41,671 bases of DNA from Fidelibacterota bacterium (GTDB taxonomy: Bacteria > Fidelibacterota > UBA8477), in contig JAIPJR010000012.1 of the NCBI GenBank assembly GCA_021734045.1, positions 1-41,671 of the forward strand, in the 5' to 3' direction. Below, one piece after another: positions 16,741 through 25,263 of the stretch. A program made the position numbers and the translations under genes. Each line of letters opens with the position of its first letter. Positions within the stretch are counted from its first letter, which is position 1. Under the pieces are notes generated by a model. It did not search any database. It worked only from the letters and a program-made list of their open reading frames with translations, and was not told the origin of the DNA.

Positions 16741-17874
16741 ATGACTCAAGCTGAATTTCGTGCCCTCTTTTCCCCCGCCACCAGCCAACGACTCTATTTT
16801 AATCACGCCGCCGTTTCGCCTCTGGCCGACCCGGTGTTGGACGCCATGAACGCCCACCTGGCGCGCCGCCGGGAAGGTTCATCGGAAACCTGGCCCAAAG
16901 CCTGGGAAGCGGCCCAGTCATTGCGCGACCTTTATGCCCAACTGGTCCACACCACACCCGATCGCATCGCTCTGATGCCCAATACGGCGACGGGATTGAA
17001 TATTCTGGCATCCGGACTAACCTGGGAGAAAGGTGATCGCATTCTTTTGAACGAACACGAATTCCCCGCCAATGTCATTCCCTTCCGCAATCTGGAACGA
17101 TTGGGTGTGACACTGGATTTCGTGAAGGCGGAAAAGGGCACCCTAACTGTGGAAGCTTTTGAAAAAGCCATTACCCCCCGCACGAAATTGCTCTCCATCA
17201 GCATTGTCCAGTACATGACCGGTTTCCGCGCGGATGTGAAGGCATTGGCAGAATTGTGTCACCGGCACCATATCATTTTCAGCGTGGATGCCATTCAGGC
17301 GCTGGGTGTGCTCCCTGTGGATGTGAAGGATGGCATTGATTTTCTGGCCACCGGCGGCCACAAGTGGCTCCAATCGCCCCTGGGCAGCGGATTTTTATTC
17401 GTCACCCGGGAGCTGCAGGACCGCATCCAGCAGGCACATCTGGGATATATGTCGCTGGAACAACCGGAGAAGTTCAGCGATTTCACACAACCCATTTCGG
17501 AGGAGGCCCGGCGGTATGAATTGGGCGCTTTTAATGCGGTGAATTGCGTGGGCGCCCGGGAAGCGATTGCGCTGCTTCTAGCCGCAGATCAGAAGGTGGT
17601 CTTCCAGCATGTGCGCAGACTGGTGCGCCATTTTTCAGAGCGACTCAGCGAAACCAATTTTCGTCCGGTATTTGAGTTCCCAGAGGCCAACAGCAGCGGC
17701 ATTTTCATCTTCACCCACAGGGATTCAAGTCGTAACCAGGCTATGCTGGAGGCCATTACCGCCCGGGATGTGGTCATTTCCCTGCGGGACATGGGATTGC
17801 GCTTATCACCCCATTATTACAATACCATTGCCGAAATCGATGCATTTATCGATATCTTGAAGGAGATCGGGTAA
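16741..17874 (+). CDS. PLP-dependent class V aminotransferase, not a cysteine desulfurase
   Basis: The product has 377 residues, with AGGAG eight bases before the ATG. It has the class V fold: FSVDAIQALG (Asp that pairs with the PLP nitrogen, about residue 183) and ATGGHKWLQSPLGSGF, with the Schiff-base Lys near residue 208. The C-terminal active-site region reads ISLRDMGLRLSPHYYNT, without the Cys of SufS, IscS or NifS. That favours the isopenicillin-N-epimerase-like or similar amino-acid lyase branch, and it cannot supply persulfide by the usual mechanism. It is followed after six bases by the NYN-domain gene, so the two are probably one transcript. The substrate is unknown. Confidence 0.85.
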   Translation: MTQAEFRALFSPATSQRLYFNHAAVSPLADPVLDAMNAHLARRREGSSETWPKAWEAAQSLRDLYAQLVHTTPDRIALMPNTATGLNILASGLTWEKGDRILLNEHEFPANVIPFRNLERLGVTLDFVKAEKGTLTVEAFEKAITPRTKLLSISIVQYMTGFRADVKALAELCHRHHIIFSVDAIQALGVLPVDVKDGIDFLATGGHKWLQSPLGSGFLFVTRELQDRIQQAHLGYMSLEQPEKFSDFTQPISEEARRYELGAFNAVNCVGAREAIALLLAADQKVVFQHVRRLVRHFSERLSETNFRPVFEFPEANSSGIFIFTHRDSSRNQAMLEAITARDVVISLRDMGLRLSPHYYNTIAEIDAFIDILKEIG

Positions 17875-17880
17875 CCTGCC

Positions 17881-18375
17881 GTGAAGACTTTCCTGATTGA
17901 CGGATACAACCTGCTGCGCCGTGTGCCGCAATACGCGGAATGGGAGCAGCAACTCACCCGCGAACATGCCCGGGACAAGGTGGAGGATGATTTGTCAGGA
18001 TTAACGGCGGTTAAAGACATCCGGCTGATTCTGGTCTGGGATGGACCACCACCCGGATCAAAAAGCTCGCAACGCCAGAAAGGTATCCTGACCATCCAGT
18101 ATTCCGGTGGTCGGTCGGCGGATGAGATTCTCAAACAACTCCTGCAGAAAAAAGGGGGCGAACTTGTGTTGGTCTCGGATGATGCCGATATCATCAAAAC
18201 TGCCCAGCTTGAAGGCCGGGAATTCCAGACGTGCCAAAATTTCTACAAGTATGTCCATGGACTTGTTCATGGTGAACAAAAGAGCAAAGCCGGCAAATAT
18301 CGTGAAGAGCCTTTATCAGACGACGAGGTGGACTACTGGCGGGAAATATTCGAGAAAAAAGATAAATCCGGTTAA
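17881..18375 (+). CDS. NYN/PIN-like ribonuclease, YacP (Rae1) family
   Basis: The product has 164 residues starting at a GTG, with GGAG inside the end of the preceding gene. The N-terminal FLIDGYNLLRRV (D7, N10), the middle LVWDGPPPGS and the acidic VSDDADI are the conserved blocks of the YacP/DUF901 NYN family. The Bacillus member, Rae1, cleaves mRNA in the ribosomal A site. A basic tail (KSKAGKYREEPLSDDEVDYWREIFE) is typical of the family and may contact RNA or the ribosome. It is encoded downstream of the aminotransferase, and its stop overlaps the convergent LptF/G stop by four bases (TTAA). Confidence 0.8.
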   Translation: MKTFLIDGYNLLRRVPQYAEWEQQLTREHARDKVEDDLSGLTAVKDIRLILVWDGPPPGSKSSQRQKGILTIQYSGGRSADEILKQLLQKKGGELVLVSDDADIIKTAQLEGREFQTCQNFYKYVHGLVHGEQKSKAGKYREEPLSDDEVDYWREIFEKKDKSG

Positions 18376-19811
18376 TTTTTCGTCCTATCACCATCACTCT
18401 GCTTGCGTCGCCGCCAGAAACGCGCCCAGTTGGCTGAAAGAACCCGCCGCTCCCGCATGGCCTGGTAACTAATCCATAATCCCACCGCTCCCATAATCAA
18501 ATTCGGCAGCCACATGGCCATGAAGGGGGTGATCATCAGCCGGTCCGCCAACTCCTCACCTGCGATGAGAAACGCCCAGTAGATGAAGAACATTCCAATG
18601 GCCACACCCAGCGTCCAGCTGCTCTTGCGGGTCATGATTCCCAGTGGTGCGCCAATCAGGACGAATACCAGACAAGCCACCGGCATGGCGTATTTTTTAT
18701 GAACTTCCACCTTCAGTCGGTTGATCTGCTTGTGGTAGCTCTCCATAATCCGCATTTCCCCACGGATCTTTTCGATGGTCCGATTCCACTCCCGGTTATC
18801 CCGCATCTCCGGCGTGTCATAATTCACCGGTTTTTTCTGCACCGTATCCAGAAATGTGGTAACCGAACGCAGACTGTCACCCGTTTTCCCAAAGGGGCTG
18901 GTTTGGTAAATGGTCTGAATTTTCCGCTTCAACTGCTCCACCGACTCCTCATACAAGCGGACTTTATCACGCATCTGTGCCGATGACATTTCCCTGTCGC
19001 CCCGGGCAGCCCGGTTGGTGCGCTCCAGTTGCATGTTGGTCACAGGAATGGCAATCCGGGTGGAGTCGAATCGCTCCCGCCGGTAATCATCCAGCTTTTT
19101 CATGTCCAGCAGATGCTTTTCGCCATCATATAGTGAGATAATGATCCGATCCCCTGCCACTGTCAGGTGGCCATAATCGGCATAGATTGAGACCTGACTC
19201 TCCTGATTGTCCTTGGAGAAAATGACGATGTTTTTCAAGCCGGTGGGCGTCACTTCATTCACCCGCAGGGTGTACTGAGGCAAATCGTCGATGAAATATC
19301 CCGGCGCAATATTCAAATCAGGCCGCAATCGGTAAATGGCACCGCCCAACAGGCGTGCCCGGTGATTCAGATCAGGCAGGATATTGTTGTTGAAGTAAAT
19401 GGTAAATGCCGCCACCACCGTGGCAAAAATCAGCGCCGGCCGGAGAATGCGTGGCAGGGAAATCCCTCCCGAGCGCATGGCTGTAATCTCGTGGTCCGAA
19501 GCCATGCGTCCGTACGCCAGTAAAACCGCCACCAGCACCGACATGGGAATGGCCAGGGCCAGCATCCAGGCGAGATTCAGACCCACAAATTCCAAAATCA
19601 CCCACAGGCTCAACCCCTTCCCCAGGATACGGTCCATGGAGCGAATAAGAAAATTCACCAGAAAAATAAAAGTGAGAATCAGCAGGGAATATGCGAATGG
19701 GGTAAACAATTCCCGGAGGATATAACGGTCCAGTTTCTTCACAGGCCAAGTATAGCGGCGCAGAGGCAATAGCCGGAAGGGTTTTTGTTCGCTGCTTTTA
19801 CCTTCAGACAT
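18372..19811 (-). CDS. LptF/LptG-family LPS export permease
   Basis: The product has 479 residues. N-terminal membrane helices (LDRYILRELFTPFAYSLLILTFIFLVNF, then AWMLALAIPMSVLVAVLLAYGRMASDHEITAMRSGG) match the coupling-helix region of YjgP/YjgQ permeases. A periplasmic beta-jellyroll and a charged, coiled-coil-like insertion (about 270-350, with EESVEQLKRKIQTIY and RTIEKIRGEMRIMES) follow. Two or three C-terminal helices (AMPVACLVFVLIGAPLGIM) end the protein. The insertion makes it about 120 residues longer than the E. coli proteins, as in other FCB bacteria. It works with LptB to extract LPS toward the outer membrane. It is not linked to the glycan operon, and only one of the two paralogues is here. 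Confidence 0.92.
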   Translation of the reverse strand: MSEGKSSEQKPFRLLPLRRYTWPVKKLDRYILRELFTPFAYSLLILTFIFLVNFLIRSMDRILGKGLSLWVILEFVGLNLAWMLALAIPMSVLVAVLLAYGRMASDHEITAMRSGGISLPRILRPALIFATVVAAFTIYFNNNILPDLNHRARLLGGAIYRLRPDLNIAPGYFIDDLPQYTLRVNEVTPTGLKNIVIFSKDNQESQVSIYADYGHLTVAGDRIIISLYDGEKHLLDMKKLDDYRRERFDSTRIAIPVTNMQLERTNRAARGDREMSSAQMRDKVRLYEESVEQLKRKIQTIYQTSPFGKTGDSLRSVTTFLDTVQKKPVNYDTPEMRDNREWNRTIEKIRGEMRIMESYHKQINRLKVEVHKKYAMPVACLVFVLIGAPLGIMTRKSSWTLGVAIGMFFIYWAFLIAGEELADRLMITPFMAMWLPNLIMGAVGLWISYQAMRERRVLSANWARFWRRRKQSDGDRTKN

Positions 19812-19942
19812 CCGGTATCCAGTCAGGCGTTTTAAAAGTCACAACATCATTCATTTTTAGGAAGTGTGAATTTCGTAAGTTGCAATCAAAATGAATTTCT
19901 GAATAAACGATCATCCTTATATTGCCACCGGGAGGAAACCTT

Positions 19943-20290
19943 ATGGCACTGACACCTGAGCAGTTAAAAAATATCGATGCCGCCGGAAAAGGATTTCTGG
20001 TCATTCAGCGTCCGCCACCGGAGATGAGGGACCGTTTGGATATAGACTTCCGGGTAGAGAATCAAAGTGTATTCATCTTCGAGATTCGTCCCCGGTGGGG
20101 TAAACAGGATGAAAAAAGAGAGTCTCCTGTTGCCAAAGCAACCTATGTTCAGACCAAGAATCGCTGGAAAATCTATTGGATGCGCGCTGATTTGAAGTGG
20201 CATGGCTATGAACCCAGTCCTGAAGTAAAACACATCACCGACTTTTTTAAAATCGTTCACGAGGATGCATGGGGCTGCTTCTGGGGATAA
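19943..20290 (+). CDS. DUF3024 protein
   Basis: The product has 115 residues and starts at an ATG five bases after GGGAGGAAA. The conserved block RPPPEMRDRLDIDFRVENQSVFIFEIRPRW, with a later KIYWMRADLKWHGY, matches the DUF3024 family, which is rich in aromatic and basic residues. There is no signal or membrane segment, so it is cytoplasmic. It is the first of six small plus-strand genes and is divergent from LptF/G. Its function is unknown. Confidence 0.8.
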   Translation: MALTPEQLKNIDAAGKGFLVIQRPPPEMRDRLDIDFRVENQSVFIFEIRPRWGKQDEKRESPVAKATYVQTKNRWKIYWMRADLKWHGYEPSPEVKHITDFFKIVHEDAWGCFWG

Positions 20291-20450
20291 TACCGCACGC
20301 TACCTGTCGCTTTGAATTGCCTGCATTTGACCTAAATTAATGCCTACAGCCAACTCATTCTTCCTATGAGTCAACTCCGGGACGCAATTGAGCTTCCCGG
20401 TCATTTGAATCTTGATTTTGCTTATAACCGGGGGAGAAAGGTCAATCGTC

Positions 20451-20924
20451 ATGACATCACCCGCCTCCCAAACCAAACAATCCAATCTCTTAATTTTCCT
20501 GGGCCTCACCCTGTTTCTCCTGGGACTCATTGTCGGACTTTTCGTCCAGAATATCACCAATCCCCGCATGGCGCTCTCCGCCCATCTGGAAGGGGTGATG
20601 AATGGCATGTTTCTCATTCTGTTGGGGCTGATCTGGAAGAAAATCATGCTGTCTGCCAGGTGGTTAACCCTCACCTTCTGGCTGGTACTGTTCGGAACCT
20701 ACGCCAACATCGCCGCTGTACTCATCGCCGCCGCAACCGGTTTTGGAAAAATGATGCCCATCGCCGGTGGACAGGCAGGAACAGGATTCTGGGAAGGTGC
20801 TATTTCATTTCTGCTCATTACGCTGGCACTGGCCATGGTGGCGGCGGGCTTTTTGGTTTTGTTTGGATTTTATAAGTACCTGCGCGGGCCAGAAACAAAT
20901 TCGTCCTCCGTTGGTTCAGAATAA
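20451..20924 (+). CDS. Four-helix membrane protein resembling hydroxylaminobenzene mutase HabA/HabB
   Basis: The product has 157 residues from the ATG at 20451, behind GGGAGAAAGG. Four hydrophobic helices are visible: LLIFLGLTLFLLGLIVGLFV, MFLILLGLIW, LTLTFWLVLFGTYANIAAVLI and FLLITLALAMVAAGFLVLFGFY. The block NPRMALSAHLEGVMNGMFLILLGLIW is what I associate with Hab-type mutases, which convert hydroxylaminobenzene to aminophenol. The enzymatic role has not been shown for the many distant relatives, so I would call this only HabA-like. Confidence 0.6.
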   Translation: MTSPASQTKQSNLLIFLGLTLFLLGLIVGLFVQNITNPRMALSAHLEGVMNGMFLILLGLIWKKIMLSARWLTLTFWLVLFGTYANIAAVLIAAATGFGKMMPIAGGQAGTGFWEGAISFLLITLALAMVAAGFLVLFGFYKYLRGPETNSSSVGSE

Positions 20925-21032
20925 CTCACCATTTTGTTATGCTGTCGCTCAGACTAAATTAAAACAAGTGGTTGGCTATCTGCCAATCCATCAACGGGGG
21001 TTTGAAATCTATCCAAACTAAGGGTGTATCTC

Positions 21033-21578
21033 ATGGATGCAGCACTTCAGACCATGATTGATAATATGCCGGAGAAGACCGGGAAATCCCTGTCCCAATG
21101 GCTTGAAATTCTGGAAAAGCAGGGTTTTGCCAAACACTCGGAAGCAGTGAATTTCCTGAAAAAGGAGCACGGTGTGACTCACGGCTATGCCAACACCATC
21201 GTCATGCTTTCGCGTGAAAAGCCGGTTGATTCGGAAGACTTGGTCGCACAGCAATACACCGGTAAGGAGAATCTGCTCCCCATCTATGAAAAATTAATCT
21301 CGGTGATCTCGGACTTTGGCTCGGATGTAAACATTGTGCCCAAGAAAGGCAGTGTAAGTCTTGTGGGTCCTAAACGCCAATTTGCGCTGATTAAACCCGC
21401 CACAAAAACCCGGATTGATCTGGGGTTGAAATTGCCGGGGAAACCGATTACCAAGCGGTTGGGCGATTCAGGTCCCTTTGGTACCATGTGCACCCACCGG
21501 GTTGTTCTGGAGAATCCTGAAGCTGTGGATTCAGAAATTATCCAATGGCTCCGGGAAGCGTTTGAAATCGCCCACTGA
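21033..21578 (+). CDS. DUF4287/DUF5655 two-domain protein
   Basis: The product has 181 residues from the ATG at 21033; an in-frame GTG at 21024 is an alternative. The N-terminal half (MIDNMPEKTGKSLSQWLEILEKQGF, KKEHGVTHGYANTIV) is the DUF4287 domain, a helical module with a conserved KTG/W pair. The C-terminal half (VPKKGSVSLVGPKRQFALIKPATKTRIDLGLKLPG, then HRVVLENPEAVDSEIIQWLREAF) is a DUF5655 beta-alpha domain. The combination is widespread in soil and gut bacteria as a cytoplasmic protein of unknown function. Its neighbours are VOC and DUF4199 genes. Confidence 0.75.
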   Translation: MDAALQTMIDNMPEKTGKSLSQWLEILEKQGFAKHSEAVNFLKKEHGVTHGYANTIVMLSREKPVDSEDLVAQQYTGKENLLPIYEKLISVISDFGSDVNIVPKKGSVSLVGPKRQFALIKPATKTRIDLGLKLPGKPITKRLGDSGPFGTMCTHRVVLENPEAVDSEIIQWLREAFEIAH

Positions 21579-21623
21579 AATTTAGTCAGAGCAACTATTG
21601 CTATAACATGAACAGGAGAGAAC

Positions 21624-22037
21624 ATGAAACGCGTGACCGGTATTGGCGGTGTATTTTTCAAGTGCAAGGATCCTGAGGCAGTTAAAGCCTGGTATGAAAA
21701 ACATCTGGGGTTGAAAACTGATGCCTACGGAACCAGCTTTGAGTGGCGCCAGGGTGATGACAGCAGCAAATTGGGTTTCACCCAGTGGAGCCCTTTCCCG
21801 GCCGACACAGACTATTTCCAGCCATCACAATCGGAATTCATGCTGAATTATCGTGTGGAGGATTTGCGTGCACTGGTTGAGGTTCTGAAACAGGAGGGTG
21901 TTACCATTCTGGATGAGATTGAAGAATACGCGTATGGTAAGTTTGTCCATATTCTGGATAACGAAGGCCACAAAATTGAGTTATGGGAACCGGTGGATAC
22001 CGAGTACGATACAGTCGTTGAGGGGCGCACCAAATAA
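21624..22037 (+). CDS. VOC-superfamily (glyoxalase/bleomycin-resistance fold) protein
   Basis: The product has 137 residues, with GGAG before the ATG. The start GIGGVFFKCKDPEAVKAWYEKHLGLK and the end FVHILDNEGHKIELWEP are the two halves of a single vicinal-oxygen-chelate domain. The Glu in IELWEP is the usual C-terminal metal-ligand position, but the first His typical of true glyoxalases is replaced by Gly or Phe. The substrate is unknown; it may bind a small toxic or signalling molecule rather than act as glyoxalase I. Confidence 0.8.
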   Translation: MKRVTGIGGVFFKCKDPEAVKAWYEKHLGLKTDAYGTSFEWRQGDDSSKLGFTQWSPFPADTDYFQPSQSEFMLNYRVEDLRALVEVLKQEGVTILDEIEEYAYGKFVHILDNEGHKIELWEPVDTEYDTVVEGRTK

Positions 22038-22081
22038 CTTCCCGATAAAGAGGAACCCATAGGCAACCGAAAGGACAGGTT

Positions 22082-22558
22082 ATGCAGAAATACAAAACCG
22101 AACTAAAGTGGGGTGTCATTTTCATGGTCACTTCACTCGTGTGGATGCTGCTGGAGCGCTTGGTTGGTCTCCACGGAGCCCATATTGACAAACACGCCAC
22201 CTACACCAATCTCTTCGCCATTCCGGCCATTGCCATCTATGTTCTGGCGCTGCTGGACAAGCGGAAACGGGATTTGGACGGGAAAATGTCCTATAAAGAG
22301 GGCGTCATCACCGGATTCATCGTTACAGCAGTCGTGGCGATTCTGAGTCCGCTGGCCCAATGGCTTACGGCGGTTGTCATTACACCTGGATATTTCCCGG
22401 CGATCATTGAGTACACCGTCTCCCGGGGAGAAATGTCCCGGGCGGCGGCGGAGGAATATTTCAACCTCTCCAGCTATATCTGGATGGGATTCATCGGCGC
22501 AGTGGGAATGGGTGTGGTCACCTCATTGGTTGTAGCCGCATTCACACGGAAGCAATAA
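22082..22558 (+). CDS. DUF4199 membrane protein
   Basis: The product has 158 residues and four membrane helices (GVIFMVTSLVWMLLERL, ATYTNLFAIPAIAIYVLALL, GVITGFIVTAVVAILSPLA and MGFIGAVGMGVVTSLVVAAF). A short charged loop KRKRDLDGKMSYKEG lies in the middle, typical of DUF4199. The family is common in Bacteroidota and its role is unknown. Its stop overlaps the ATG of the next VOC gene (TAATG), so the two are translationally coupled. Confidence 0.78.
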   Translation: MQKYKTELKWGVIFMVTSLVWMLLERLVGLHGAHIDKHATYTNLFAIPAIAIYVLALLDKRKRDLDGKMSYKEGVITGFIVTAVVAILSPLAQWLTAVVITPGYFPAIIEYTVSRGEMSRAAAEEYFNLSSYIWMGFIGAVGMGVVTSLVVAAFTRKQ

Positions 22559-22980
22559 TGTCCACCCCGCCATCATCTGCTCCCTTCAGTCGTACCATGA
22601 CCATCCTGTATGTATCGGATCAGGCAGCCAGTTGTGAATTTTACGAAAATATCCTCCGGCAAAAGCCAATTCTCAATGTACCGGGGATGACGGAATTTCA
22701 ACTCACGCCATCCCACTCGCTGGGGCTCATGCCCAATGATGGCATTGCCCGGATTTTAGGAAAAACCGTTCCTCATCCTTCCACAGGTAACGGAATTCCA
22801 CGCTGTGAACTCTACCTTTTTGTTGAAAAGCTCTCAGATTGGTTTGTAAATGCCATGCACCACGATGCAAAGCTGATTTCTCCAATGGAATACCAGGACT
22901 GGGGCGACCGCGTGGCGTATTTTGCGGACCTGGATGGACATATCATCGCATTCGCAGAACCGGTTTCAAGCGGGGATTAA
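22558..22980 (+). CDS. VOC-superfamily protein, second copy
   Basis: The product has 140 residues, beginning at the ATG that overlaps the DUF4199 stop. The start MTILYVSDQAASCEFYENILRQKP and the end DRVAYFADLDGHIIAFAEP follow the VOC pattern. It differs from the 21624 gene in the middle, so the pair is not a recent duplication. This one has no clear catalytic His or Glu set and may be a binding protein. It ends the six-gene small-protein block. Confidence 0.78.
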   Translation: MSTPPSSAPFSRTMTILYVSDQAASCEFYENILRQKPILNVPGMTEFQLTPSHSLGLMPNDGIARILGKTVPHPSTGNGIPRCELYLFVEKLSDWFVNAMHHDAKLISPMEYQDWGDRVAYFADLDGHIIAFAEPVSSGD

Positions 22981-23099
22981 TCGGCTGCAAATCTCAAGCG
23001 ATGGCACGGTGACAGACTATTTTACTGTCTTAATCAATTTGAGCTCTCCACGGACTGAATCATATCGTGATGATTTCCCGGACCTGTTTTTAGGATATT

Positions 23100-23128
23100 A
23101 AAAAGAGGCTGCCTGGCGAGACAGCCTC
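23100..23128 (-). terminator. Rho-independent terminator of the secreted-protein gene
   Basis: GAGGCTG (23105-23111) pairs with CAGCCTC (23122-23128), and on the minus strand the stem is followed by TTTTTAATATC. It lies about 40 bases after the stop of the 629-residue protein. Confidence 0.75.
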
Positions 23129-23167
23129 CTGTTTGAGTAATCAAGATTCAACTATAGGAACGAATTT

Positions 23168-25057
23168 TCACTTCATCAAAATCATCTTCCGCGTCTTGCT
23201 GAATCCATTCACTTCAAGCCGGGCGAAATAAACTCCGGTACTCACCTGTCGTCCCGCGTCATTCTGGCCCTGCCAGACCACAGATTGATGACCGGCTGAC
23301 AGGTGACGGTTCAGCAGCGTCCGGACCGGTTTACCCTGAACATCGTAGATCACCAGCTTTACCGCACCAGCTTCCGGCAATGCGAACCGAATGGTGGTGG
23401 ACGGATTGAAGGGATTGGGATAATTATTACCCAGAGCGTAGGTGGTCGGTATGGATTCCGGTTGGATGGAAACCACCGGCTCATGGACCGTGGCCTGAAA
23501 TGTGACCGCATTTCCATCCAGACACATGGGGATGGGTTCGGACGCACAATCTTGTGCTTCTGTGGTCAATGCAAATTCAATCTCTGTACCCGGCGCCAAA
23601 CCCAATCCGGCGATTGCCCTAAAATTCAGCGTCTGGTTTACGCCCATTGACAACTCGTTCAGCCAGGCGGCAGAATCCAGGAGCGTTATCAGGGGATTAT
23701 CCGCCGTGAGTTGTAATCCCACCGGGTGATTAAAATCCAATGGACCGGCATTGGTAATTTCAGCGCTAATGGTAAGGGTATCTCCCAGATACCAGGCCGA
23801 ATTGGTATCGCTGAAGCTGATCTGGATATTTTCAGCATGGATATCCCAGTGGGCGAAAATGGTGAAAAAGGGACCATTGACTGCTGCCACCGTATCCACA
23901 CCGTCGGTAACCTTTACCTGCCAGCGCAGGGAAAGGGAATCCTGATCAAGTGCGGCCATGTGGCTGTACACGCTGTCGAGAGCAAGCAGTTTTACTGTAT
24001 CAGGTATGGTATGTGTCCAGACATTACCCGCGTAAGCCAACTCCACCAGATATTCCAATTCATCACCGTCCGGATCAGTGGCCGGATGCCACATCAGTGT
24101 GAGTTCTGTACCGAGTGTGGCCTCTGAAATGGACACAAGTTCAGCATTGAACGGTTCAGCCAGAATAGGCGCTGTAGGCGGAAGATTCGGGATTTCTACC
24201 AGGGAGTCGGGAATCAGGAAAAAATCGAAATCATACAATCCACAGGAACCCTGCACCACCTGGTTCGCACCGGTGAAGTAAATCTGAATTTCATTGGTTC
24301 CCTGGGGATTGAGCTCGGCAATAAAGTCCGCATTGCCAATCGCCGGATTAATGGCTCCGGAAGCAGTGCCTTCCATAAAAGAGAGCATATAATCCTGATT
24401 CGATGTCATGGTAATATTATCAATCCGCATCAGGGTGTCATTTCCCAATAGTATCTGAGCGTGTCCACCGGAATAAACCCGATGATCCCCCCACGGCTCC
24501 GCAATACAGTAGAAAGAATCAACTTCCAGCATGAATCCACCCATGGTGAGCCGAACACTGTCCAACCCAGACAGAAAGTCCGTGTCTTCCGAGAGGGCAA
24601 AGCCTTCCGTCACCTCATCACACCCGGATTCCACCATCTCCATGTAGGCATTGGCGCCGGCACCACACATTTCCGGGCCGCTGGCATCAGTGAAAACCGA
24701 CCGCCCGGAAAAGTGAATGCCCCGATCCGGTAAAACCTGAATAAACACATGACCGGTGGCTGACAGACTACCATCACTCACGGAGAAAATCAGACTGTCC
24801 TCCCCCATAAAATTTGCATCGGGGGTGTAGGTGAGATCAGGCGCGGTTCCCGTCAGCATGCCATGAGCCACATTGGTCGTAATGGAATATGTTAACGCGT
24901 CACCATCCGCGTCACTGGCAGACAGGATAATATCCAGCGCGATCCCGGGTTGGGTGGTTACCGTGTCGGAAAAGGCGACCGGAGCGGTTTGCGCCAATAA
25001 GCCTGCACCGCTCATCATCAGTATCAAAATGCCTGTGAATCGTCTTAATTGCTCCAT
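23168..25057 (-). CDS. Secreted protein with cadherin-like domain and C-terminal sorting (T9SS/FlgD-like) tail
   Basis: The product has 629 residues, with AGGAG before the ATG and a signal peptide ending near LLAQ. Residues about 25-110 form a cadherin-like domain with the calcium-binding style DADGDALTYSI. The middle contains fibronectin-like or Ig-like blocks (WHPATDPDGDELEYLVELA). The last 85 residues begin with NYPNPFNPSTTIRFALPEAG and end FSKTRKMILMK, a type A sorting or FlgD-Ig-like tail. Such tails direct proteins through the type IX secretion system in FCB bacteria. It is probably a cell-surface or secreted adhesin-like protein, with no catalytic motif. It is transcribed alone. Confidence 0.85.
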   Translation of the reverse strand: MEQLRRFTGILILMMSGAGLLAQTAPVAFSDTVTTQPGIALDIILSASDADGDALTYSITTNVAHGMLTGTAPDLTYTPDANFMGEDSLIFSVSDGSLSATGHVFIQVLPDRGIHFSGRSVFTDASGPEMCGAGANAYMEMVESGCDEVTEGFALSEDTDFLSGLDSVRLTMGGFMLEVDSFYCIAEPWGDHRVYSGGHAQILLGNDTLMRIDNITMTSNQDYMLSFMEGTASGAINPAIGNADFIAELNPQGTNEIQIYFTGANQVVQGSCGLYDFDFFLIPDSLVEIPNLPPTAPILAEPFNAELVSISEATLGTELTLMWHPATDPDGDELEYLVELAYAGNVWTHTIPDTVKLLALDSVYSHMAALDQDSLSLRWQVKVTDGVDTVAAVNGPFFTIFAHWDIHAENIQISFSDTNSAWYLGDTLTISAEITNAGPLDFNHPVGLQLTADNPLITLLDSAAWLNELSMGVNQTLNFRAIAGLGLAPGTEIEFALTTEAQDCASEPIPMCLDGNAVTFQATVHEPVVSIQPESIPTTYALGNNYPNPFNPSTTIRFALPEAGAVKLVIYDVQGKPVRTLLNRHLSAGHQSVVWQGQNDAGRQVSTGVYFARLEVNGFSKTRKMILMK

Positions 25058-25148
25058 TTTACACTCCTGCTTCTAAAAACTCTCCGGAATCTCACATATG
25101 GTCTGTAGAAAACATTCCGGCGCTTGTTAAGGGTCACTGATTGATGAC

Positions 25149-25164
25149 AATAATTGTAATTATT
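25149..25164. promoter_or_regulatory. 16-base palindrome upstream of the secreted-protein gene
   Basis: AATAATT and AATTATT flank a GT spacer as a perfect inverted repeat, about 92 bases before the start codon at 25057. It may be an activator or repressor site. A weak TTAACA/TACAGA promoter pair lies between it and the gene on the minus strand. Confidence 0.35.
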
Positions 25165-25263
25165 CCTGGATGTGAATCAAATAATTAGAATGAGACCTGA
25201 AACACATGTGCTATGAATCAACTCAGACGAATAACCCTTGAGCTCCATCTTGAATGTGGTCTC

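Noticed and set aside
16741-17874. Cysteine desulfurase (SufS/IscS)
   Set aside because: The C-terminal active-site loop has no cysteine where those enzymes need it, although the PLP lysine and fold agree.
20350-20375. ACTCAT/ATGAGT hairpin before the Hab-like gene as a terminator
   Set aside because: The stem is only six bases with no T-run on either strand.
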